From Bromus sterilis (Eukaryota; Streptophyta; Magnoliopsida; Poales; Poaceae): a stretch of DNA of 64,000 nucleotides. This document shows positions 33,355 to 40,891 of the stretch, in pieces. How positions within the stretch are numbered: position 1 is the stretch's first letter; each line of letters opens with the position of its first letter. The DNA is taken from the NCBI GenBank assembly GCA_950022295.1, contig OX465601.1, forward strand, positions 72,549,501-72,613,500, read 5' to 3'. Below the pieces are notes generated by a model, which saw nothing but the letters and a program-made list of their open reading frames with translations, was not told where the DNA came from and searched no databases. A program made the translations under genes and the position numbers.

Positions 33355-35118
33355 TGCGTTGGGGTTCGCAGCAGAAAACACAACATTTTCTAACTAGTGT
33401 TCCCATAACCCAAGATCTAGCTAGCCGTATTACCGTAACGGAAAGGAGTGCGGAAATAACAGACCTCGGGGTGTAGTCCGTTGCGCGGGAAACGTTCCCG
33501 CAAACGTGGTTGATGTAGCCGATCAAGTTTCAAAGCCCCCTGGCTGTGTTGAGCACCCGGATGGGTGTAGTGCCACACGTGTAGCACCTCGTAGTACTCG
33601 CACACGTACGAGACTCGATGACGACCTCCGTTCTCCGATCCAGCGAAGGTGGCGGAAGCAGACCTCCGGACGGAGCTTCGGCAGCACGACGGCCTCCGAT
33701 TCTAGCAGAGAAGCCTCAACTCCACTATAGGCTCACACTTGGAGCCCACCATGAACGAGACAAGGGAGGGGAGAAGACCGGAGAAAACCGATCTCAATTC
33801 GGAGTAAATACTAATTTAATCCGATTTATTGTGTATTTGGCTTCATTAAATATGTGCACCATGGCCCTCTTTATATAGGGGTAGGGGAGGGAGTCAACCC
33901 ACCCTCCCTTAGCAATGTGGGACTATCCCACATGCTAGGGGGGCGCCGGCCAAAGGGGGAGAGGGGGCGCCACCCTCATGGGCCCTAGGGCCCATGGCGC
34001 CTCCCCCCCCACTCCCTTTTTTTCTTTTTCCCTTTTATTTCTTCCCCTAATGGGCCTTTTTCTCCACAAAGCCCATTGCACATATTAATTAGAAATAAAA
34101 TGATTTTAATTATTAATTCAATTAATTAATAACTAAAACATAATATTCCATCTCCCGGTGCTCCGGAACACCTTCCGGTTCACTCCGAACTTGTTCGGTT
34201 CAACACGGTACTTCTCCGATGTTGTTTCCTTTATTCTCTGGTTACTCCGATGGTTCCGAAAAAGGTCTCCGATTTCATCGAGCCCTTAAGTGTGTTACCC
34301 TACGGTCCGAGAACACTCCAGTCATGACCGAGATGAGGCTACGGTCAATGATCATCAGCGTGACCTGGATGCCCATAATGACCCCTGTGCATTCCGGATA
34401 TCAAACACCGATTGGACCTTACGCCGTATAGCATTCCCTTTGTCAGCGATACTGGATTGTTCCGAGATTCAATCAATGACATCCTATGTCTGGTTCAACC
34501 TCGTTATGAACTAATCCTCATTCACTCGTTCCCGTGATATTCATCCCCGTGACCTAGTCACACGCTGCAGCTTTATGGATGGAATCTCACCGAGTGGGCC
34601 CCGAGTATCTATCCATTATATGGATTGACAAATCCCGCTCTTGTAACAATACTCCTCAACATATCTCCACGGAATACCCAAGATACAACCGTTATGACCC
34701 GCATATTTCAGTCAGGTGGTGGGATGTAGGTCAAAGCATCCGGGAAGATAGCAATTATGCACGTACTCACAGTCAAAGGAACGGTCTACCATGTTCTGTA
34801 ATTACAACACTGAACCTTCACAAGATTTGATCATGCTGAAATGCTTACTTTGGGTAATGTTCATCACGTCACTTAACTAGTGAGGTGATTTCATAGTCAA
34901 GAGACTTAACTGTCCATGATCGCGAAACCACGAACATCATGTTGACCATGAACTAGTTATCGATGTAGAGGCTAACTAGGAACTCTAGGGGTTTCTATAC
35001 CACACCTGCATCATTGTTTCACTGACACAGTTCTAGCACGGTATGAAACTGGTTATGAAATTGCTTAGATATATTGGAATAATCGTATATTATTTGCCTC
35101 TAGAGCATATATCCAACA
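33355..35118 (-). mobile_element. Solo LTR of a BARE/WIS/Angela-type Copia element
   Basis: Read on the minus strand it starts TGTTGGATATATGCTCTAGA (35,118 downward), the recognisable start of BARE/WIS/Angela LTRs, and ends ...CCCCAACGCA at 33,355. About 1.76 kb matches the usual LTR length of the group. A minus-strand TATATAAAG lies at 33,869-33,877. Flanks are ATGTG (33,350-33,354) and GTGTG (35,119-35,123), an imperfect 5-bp duplication. No internal Copia domains, so it is a solo LTR. Frames inside it are not genes. Confidence 0.9.
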
Positions 35119-35361
35119 GTGTGCCCATGAGGGGTAATCGACTCTGATACAAGGGCATCACCACAGACAAAGGAAAAAAGGAAGCTAGCAGAGGATGTCA
35201 ATGACATAACAAAAGGGTGAAGCTCGACTTATTTGTCGATGCTCCACCAGCTTCTTCTCCTGCTCCACCAGCTTCTTCTCCAAGCTGCAGCTGCACGCCT
35301 TCTTCTCCGGCTGCACAACTTCTTCTCCGAGTTGCCAGCGAAGATGAGGCTGCCTCCAGTT

Positions 35362-35979
35362 CTACAAGGTCGCTTGGCGCGCCCGCTTGATCGACGTCTT
35401 GACGTCGATGTCCTCTTCGGAGCTGATGGAGACGGCATCACCACCTGAGGAGTCGCCAGAAGACGGAGCTGTAGAAGATGCAGGCGTAGGACTCCTCGAC
35501 CTTGTGGAGCTGTCGCTGCTCGACTCCTGCCAGTGCGGATCAATGTTGTTGCCGCTCGGGTCGAACGCACGGACAGTGACAGTACTTTCGTCGTCAAAAC
35601 GACAGCTGAGCATATCGCCATCTCGCAAATTCAACCGCCAAGCAAACAAACTCCAACCAGAGCCAAGAAAAATCAAACGGGAGCTATCAACCTCCAAGTC
35701 AACATAAGAAGGAGATCGACAGCTCCCTTGAAGATGCAGAAGCAAGCCATCTAAGCCACGTTCAGAGACAATAGCGGAAAAAGCAGAGGGAAGAAGAACG
35801 CGATTGGCGCTCTGGCCGCGAACGCGTAAAAGAAAATCATAGCGCCAGAATCCCTCCTCCAAGGGAGAGGAGGAAGGCATTGGCGCCGTACCATGGCGAC
35901 CACCACGGCATGAGCGTGGCGTACGGCCACCACGGCCACGACGAACACGGTCATGACCAACACCTCGCTTGGGATCCAT
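35362..35979 (-). CDS. Antisense ORF in the Tat 3' region: B3-like DNA-binding protein
   Basis: 205 codons on the strand opposite to gag-pol. Residues 1-30 are basic (RVRRGRGGRTPRSCRGGRHG), possibly a nuclear signal or AT-hook-like. Residues ~44-145 resemble a plant B3 domain: a FLLRV start, RVLLPSAF, a strand pair, LGSGWSLFAW, LRDGDMLSCRF and TVTVRAFDPSGN. The rest is a Ser/Asp/Glu-rich tail (SISSEEDIDV) ending KRARQATL. It has its own TATA box (36,055-36,062) and a CT-rich leader before the ATG. TAG at 35,362-35,364 may be premature, since the same frame stays open for about 56 more codons with a heptad-like EKKLVEQEKKLVEH. The B3 call rests on motif pattern only; expression is unknown. Extra antisense ORFs are known in Tat elements such as maize Grande. 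Confidence 0.7.
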   Translation of the reverse strand: MDPKRGVGHDRVRRGRGGRTPRSCRGGRHGTAPMPSSSPLEEGFWRYDFLLRVRGQSANRVLLPSAFSAIVSERGLDGLLLHLQGSCRSPSYVDLEVDSSRLIFLGSGWSLFAWRLNLRDGDMLSCRFDDESTVTVRAFDPSGNNIDPHWQESSSDSSTRSRSPTPASSTAPSSGDSSGGDAVSISSEEDIDVKTSIKRARQATL

Positions 35980-36054
35980 GAGAGGAACAAGAGAAGAAGG
36001 AAGAGGAAAAGCAGCAAGCTCGATAGAGGCGAAATGTTGTGAAAGAGAAAGGCT

Positions 36055-36062
36055 TATTTATA
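36055..36062 (-). promoter_or_regulatory. TATA box of the antisense ORF
   Basis: TATAAATA on the minus strand, within CTATAAATAAGCC. It lies about 76-83 bp before the ATG at 35,979, which leaves a leader of about 50 nt if transcription starts 25-30 bp downstream. The intervening CT-rich sequence (complement of 35,985-36,020) is typical of plant leaders. Confidence 0.55.
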
Positions 36063-37221
36063 GAACAAAAATCTCCCAGCACAGAGAAGCCAAGACGACA
36101 GCATCAATTAATTCAAAGACCAAACGTCGCAGACGTCTCAGATACCAAGACCAAGATGCTTTCCAACGAGACGCACTGTGCGTGAGACGCGTCAATTCAC
36201 GCGCGTTTCCAACGCGCGTATCGGAAACTCAACCAACGCCTGCCGCACGCCACAGCGGTCATCATTATGACCGATCATGAAGACGTGACGGTTCACTGGC
36301 GGAGCATCCCTGACAGCCATCAAACAGAGGCATCGTTATCCTGACAAGCGGCGAAGAATACCAACAGACATCAAGTATGATTTCTTAAACACATTTTTCA
36401 AATATATTTAAACTCCCATCGGGAGCGTACCCACTCAAAACCGAGCCTCGGGTGAGCAGCCGCCTAAAAGTCAGCAATGTGCTCGAGTGACCACTCGCAC
36501 TCACGAGAGTCTCGGGTGCTCCCTCAACCCGACACAAGACAAACATGCATTCGCCAAGATCATACGGCGCTAAGAGTCTCAGGTGCTCCCTCACCTCAAG
36601 AGCCGAAACGGCATTCGAGTGACCACTCGCGAAGAACCCCTCGCCGGAGCACTCAAAACAAGCCCCGCGGGTGACTAAGTGAACAGCTCGCTTGATGTTT
36701 TGTTCCAAGCGGGTGCAATACTATTAGGCTCCGCGCCTCAAAAATACACATTCCTGGAACACGACACACTGTGCCCAGATGCCACGCAAGATTAGCGTGT
36801 AGGTAAGACCCCGCTGCGAAGTTCGGCCGGGCTGGGACTTGCCGAAGAGCGATTTCACTCCCAACCTTTTCCTTGCGCTGCGCATGATAGAAAAAGCCGG
36901 GCGGACGCGCCTTAGGCTATGCACATTACTGGCGGCAAATGAACACCGTAAGACCTAAAGCGGCAGGACTTTTTCTCGACACCAGTGTTCCAAGCTCACG
37001 TCGAGGGACATGGGTTTGATTGGGCTACTGCGGTATTTTCCACTAGCGCAATTCACCAAGGCTCGACCAGTCGACTCCTTGGGCCCTTTCAGCTTAGCAT
37101 CCCTCGAAACAGGTTTTGTCATGGCCACCAGACTGCCAGCGACCCGCGGTTGTACCGCGCATACAAACGACCGAAAAATGGATGTACTCGAGTCCCTGCG
37201 CGACTCTTCGAGTCCCCCAGG
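36063..37221 (+). other. 3' untranslated region of the Tat element, distal part
   Basis: Noncoding on the plus strand. Upstream of the antisense TATA box is GC-rich sequence with ACGCGCG-type words (36,190-36,225). From 36,410 a series of CTCGGGTG / CTCGAGTGACCACTCG phrases recurs (36,450-36,625), a second, less regular repeat family built on the same CTCGGG core as the 32-kb array. Frames such as 36,985-37,353 run into the LTR and are not genes. Confidence 0.6.
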
Positions 37222-37235
37222 CACTCGGGGGCTAC
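37222..37235 (+). other. Polypurine-tract region before the 3' LTR
   Basis: ACTCGGGGGCTAC sits immediately before the 3' LTR start TGACG at 37,236. A G-run at this place is the expected plus-strand primer. The same word is the core of the 32.2-32.9 kb array. Confidence 0.6.
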
Positions 37236-37683
37236 TGACGAGGGGGTGACCCCACGACTCCTACAGATAGGCCTACCCGATGTCCCTGAAGATAGAAGGC
37301 CCATGAAGACCCGCCTGGACCCGCCTTGGCCCGCTAAATTGGCACCGACGTAAGAGTCTGCGACTCACAAGGAAGGTGCGAAGACCTATCGTACGGAGCA
37401 AGCTAGGGTTAGGAAAGCTTACATGTAAACGTAGATGAACTTCCCGAGACCTAGCCCAGTATATAAGGGCTAGGAGGGGCGACGCCAAAGGCATCCAATA
37501 TCGTCTGTAACCCTAGCCTTGAGCGCTCCAGCCTCGGCATCCACTGTAATCGCATCTCCCTCATCAATAATATCGAGCAGGAACGTGTCCTCCTGTTTGT
37601 CGACGAGCTATCGTCCAACCTGTGCCTCTCATGACTAACCCAGGGTCCCTGACCATGGGATTTGCCGGGGTTGATCCCCGTCA
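37236..37683 (+). repeat. 3' LTR of the Tat element
   Basis: 448 bp, TGACGAGGGGG to CCCCGTCA, followed by the CCGTA target duplication. TATA box TATATAAG at 37,460-37,467. About nine substitutions relative to the 5' LTR, mostly transitions, and no indel was seen. Confidence 0.95.
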
Positions 37684-37930
37684 CCGTAGAACAATTGTTC
37701 TACGATTGATGCCTCAAAAAAATGGCTTCAAATGTGCAACTAGAAGTATAGATGTGACTTCACCAACACCAACTTGTTCAGATGTCTGAATAATGTATTA
37801 CTCAAGAAATTCTTCAACGTGTTTTGTTTGCCCTCGTTCGGAAGACCTTGCGTTTTTGTTCAACCAATACATTGCCTGTGACCTTCTTCCACTGAAGATC
37901 ATCCTTCTTTCTCTTTCTCTCTCCCTTTCC

Positions 37931-37963
<33 letters not shown>

Positions 37964-38130
37964 GCTCACGTAGACAAGGTGTAAAAAGTGTGTATATATA
38001 TACATAATACATATGTGTAATACAATTTACAAGCAGAAGGTATGTATGAGCATACTACAGTAGAATAAGAGACATGCATGTATTTATTCAACCATGTCTA
38101 TGTGTGAATATGTGGCATTTGATGGTTTAA
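37684..38130. repeat. Short intergenic segment with (CT)n(CA)n microsatellite
   Basis: A CT-rich run (37,906-37,949) passes into CA repeats (37,949-37,963). This is the 3' side of the intact protease gene; its transcript end must lie in 38,000-38,130. No other gene. Confidence 0.8.
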
Positions 38131-39257
38131 CTATGTTGTGGGGTAGGAAGGCTCCATGGCAAGGCCACACATTCCCTTCTTGTCGGTGATGTCTTTCTCC
38201 ATTCTTAAATATCCATTCTCGCCCCAAGTTGTACCCCATGAATTCTTCAACAACCAATACTTTGTACCATCACTGGTAGTTCCATAACCGATTGCTGCAA
38301 TACCATGATCCAAATCAGTGCCACAAGTGCCGGTCATCACACCACCAGAATAGAATTGAAATGTCATGTCGCCTCCATCCACGGCAACTGACACAGGTTG
38401 GCTGGCTACTGCCTTCATGAGGGCACCCTCGTCATTGGTAGGCACATCCTCATAGCCCTTAATAGTCGCAACACTGTTGGATCCACTCTTGCACTTGCCA
38501 TCCGAAGCGGCATATGGATAACTGGACTCTTTGGTGAGGCCTCCATTCTTGATAATGAACTTGAACGCGTCGTCCATGAGCCCTCCCTCGCAACCTTGGT
38601 CCTCACCATGAACATCACAATCCACCAATTCTTGTTCCGAGAGAGACACAAGATTGCCGGTACTTAGCTTGACAATGCCCTCTGTTGCAGCAACAGCGGA
38701 AAATGCCCAACAACAACCTGCAAATGATTTGAATGTGATTTATGAAATTAGACACCATTCTGATATGTAAAATATTCTCAAGATTCATATGTATCTAATT
38801 CACCATAGGCCTAAATGTACTTACCACACTGGCCTTGGTCCTTGATGGGAGTGACCGCACCCTTTATCCTCCAGTCCACCGTCGCGGGGAGTGCTTCAAA
38901 GCTCATATTCTCATACCTGAATTCTGTAGGAACCTTCACCTTGTTCGGAATGAAGCCCTTGTTGGTCTTGGTTGCCCTGAACTCTTCGTTGCTGAGATCA
39001 GCAAACTGGTTGATGCTGAGCCAGAACTTGCGATTACCGGCGTTGAACGACTCGATGAACCTGGCGTTAGCCTTGAATATCTCAAACCTCTGCGCCTTCT
39101 CAGCAACATCCTTGTACACACGACCATGCCGCGCCATCCAGACCTCATGCCTCTCCACCATTGACAAGTCATCGTTCAGCTCGCGAGCTCCGAGGGCCGA
39201 ACTGCAGAAGCAGAGGCAGCAAAGGATGGCAAGGAGCGAAGCCTTGGTGATGGCCAT
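38131..39257 (-). CDS. SAG39-like papain-family (C1A) cysteine protease, intact
   Basis: Two exons on the minus strand: 39,257-38,825 and 38,717-38,131. The 107-bp intron starts GTAAGTAC and ends TTTGCAG; the phase-1 join gives the QCG-CCWAF active site. Product 339 residues: signal peptide 1-24, propeptide with ERFNIN helix (EKAQRFEIFKANARFIESFN, 53-72), mature enzyme from about 123 (LPATVDWR). Oxyanion Gln141, catalytic Cys147, His282 (DLDHG), Asn303 (KNSWG). CGCCWAF in place of CGSCWAF is typical of the SAG39 group. No C-terminal granulin domain or KDEL tail. An ATG 30 bp upstream is in frame, but MAITKASLL gives the standard signal peptide. By family, it is a secretory/vacuolar protease acting in senescence-associated protein turnover. 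Paralogue: pseudogene at 23,498-24,603. Confidence 0.95.
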
Positions 39258-39346
39258 ATTTGAGCCCTCTTCCAAATTGCTTGCCACTGCTAGTAGTTTG
39301 TACCAGCACTATGTTTTGGTTTGGATTGTTAATGGAAGAAGGTGGG

Positions 39347-39354
39347 TATATATA
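39347..39354 (-). promoter_or_regulatory. TATA box of the intact protease gene
   Basis: TATATATA on the minus strand lies about 90 bp before the chosen ATG (39,257), a usual distance for a plant core promoter. It supports the gene being transcribable. Confidence 0.65.
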
Positions 39355-40219
39355 GTACTTCGAGTCACAGGTAGTTAAGCGGGAGATAGCGGAGTAGTTT
39401 TTTAAGGCCGGAGATAGCAACATAGGTGCGGTGCGTGCACGAAGTTGTGCTGTGTGGAAAGGGGCATCTGAGTAGCCGTGAAGTATGGTTGCTGGAATTT
39501 ACTATTGTGAACGAGACGTACGCTTGCTGGAACTGTGAGAACAACCCCTGTTTATGCCGGAGTTCACGTCTTCAGTTTCTCCTTAATATGATATGATCAT
39601 AATGGAGGTTCCAAAGTAAACACAGCAACTTGTTCGGGGTTGATTTGAACCCAAAAAAAAAATCAAATTCTGAACCATATATGCAACTGAGTGAATTATA
39701 TATTTATGCTACCAAATTGAAAATTATCGTTAAACCGTGAGTAAACAACAATGCCTTTGTTGTTGTAAACTGTAAAATTAGCCTTTGTTGTGAATCTGTA
39801 AAATGTAAAGAACGGTGACTTTGAACGGTATAACCTGCAAAACAACAGACTTCAGTTAGGATTATTTATGCTGCTGACCGCAGATAATGGCCTAATAAGT
39901 GAAATTTAGGGGAAGAAAATTGGGAATGATTCTATGAAATTTACCTATACAACTTGAAGGGATGCATGCAGGCAGATTCAGAGAAGGACCTGCCCAGCTG
40001 GGTTGCCGACTCCACTCGCCGCTGCTATCTACGTTGCCTCGGGGAATCATGGGTCGGCCGTGGGACGGGTGGGAGCACTAGGCGGCTGATCAATTCAAGG
40101 AAGATTGGTCGCTGCCTTGCAATATATTCAATTATTCATTGACTAGTAATGTAGCAACCATGACATCATCATCGTCTGACGATGAAAATATGTAGTTCTT
40201 GTAACATACCTCATCTGCG
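39355..40219. other. Upstream region of the intact protease gene
   Basis: Mixed, mostly AT-rich sequence to about 39,950, then a GC-richer stretch. No repeat terminus was recognised. Distal regulatory sequence for the protease could lie here. The 39,954-40,142 open frame has no domain. Confidence 0.35.
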
Positions 40220-40891
40220 CTATCGGTCATGACCTTTCTTAGGCAATGCAGGTTTGTACCTGATTAAACAGCGACGGTCGTGGATGAGGCCCGACCTGGC
40301 AATAGGCCGAACAACTTGTGGGCGTCTTGGCAGACGGCGGACGAGCACTGCCCTTTGGCCTTGGCCGTGTGTCCAGGCGAGCACCACATCCTCCGGTGAT
40401 GAAGGCAGTAGCAGGCTTGCTCTGCCCATGATTCCTACAACGTGGTCGAGGATAGTGGCTGAGGCAGTGGACAATGCCAGTCTTGGTCGGGGAGAGCAAC
40501 CGTGGTTGTGGGTGCAGAAGACGTGGTCGAGTGCGGCATCGAGGGGTAGCAAAGGTGGTCGGCGTCTGGATGGCGGGGAGAGGCGTCGTGGACGGAAAGG
40601 AGAGGATCTAGGCCCGAATGGGGGTGGGAGGAGGGTGAACTGCCAGCGCATGGCACTGACAGGCAGGCCAGGTAGACAAGTCTCAAGTCTGTCGTCCGCA
40701 CCGCATCCGTGCGGAGGGAAATCCATCTCAAATTTAGATCGAAAATGGGTTCAAAACAAACATAAGGAGGGGTTTTCGTCTATTTACGCCCCACGTTATA
40801 CCGCTATTTTTTGTTTACGATGACTTAAACGAACGCTCGTGGAGCAAATGAGTGGTCACGTTGAAGTTGCCCTTAGCTGGCTAGGAGAATT
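40220..40891. other. GC-rich segment with overlapping open frames, function unknown
   Basis: A 168-codon frame on the minus strand (40,220-40,726) and a 189-codon frame on the plus strand (40,254-40,823) overlap almost fully. Neither has a recognisable domain; both are Arg/Pro- or Arg/Gly-rich, as expected of chance frames in GC-rich DNA. The right end (about 40,740-40,870, 'tttacgccccacgttata', 'gttgaagttgcccttag') resembles ends of grass MITE-like repeats. I treat the segment as repeat-derived. Confidence 0.35.

Larger units (their letters stand above)
25063..37683 (+). mobile_element. Degenerate Ty3/gypsy Tat-lineage retrotransposon with nested insertions
   Basis: A complete unit is bounded by CCGTA (25,058-25,062 and 37,684-37,688). 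Order: LTR (25,063-25,510), PBS, reduced gag, protease, RT, RNase H, second RNase H, integrase, tandem array, antisense ORF, polypurine tract, LTR (37,236-37,683). The additional RNase H after RT-RNase H is the hallmark of Tat (Ogre/Retand-type) elements. Inserted later: a family A solo LTR (29,678-31,306) and an Angela-like solo LTR (33,355-35,118); without them it would be about 9.2 kb. The LTRs differ at about nine of 448 positions, which at 1.3e-8 substitutions/site/year gives roughly 0.8 Myr. Coding lesions (frameshift near 28,732; stops at 28,997, 29,342 and 31,567) make it non-autonomous now. Confidence 0.95.

Noticed and set aside
33145..34830. Several open frames of 60-85 codons
   Set aside because: They fall inside or at the edge of the Angela-like solo LTR and have no protein features.
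35229..35621. 130-codon minus-strand frame overlapping the B3-like ORF
   Set aside because: It is an alternative phase of the same region, rich in Arg/Ser/Trp from the GAAGAAG repeat; the B3-like phase has domain pattern, ATG context and TATA box.
40220..40823. Overlapping 168- and 189-codon open frames as a possible gene
   Set aside because: They lie on opposite strands over the same GC-rich DNA, are low-complexity (Arg/Pro or Arg/Gly), show no domain or splice context and adjoin repeat-like sequence.
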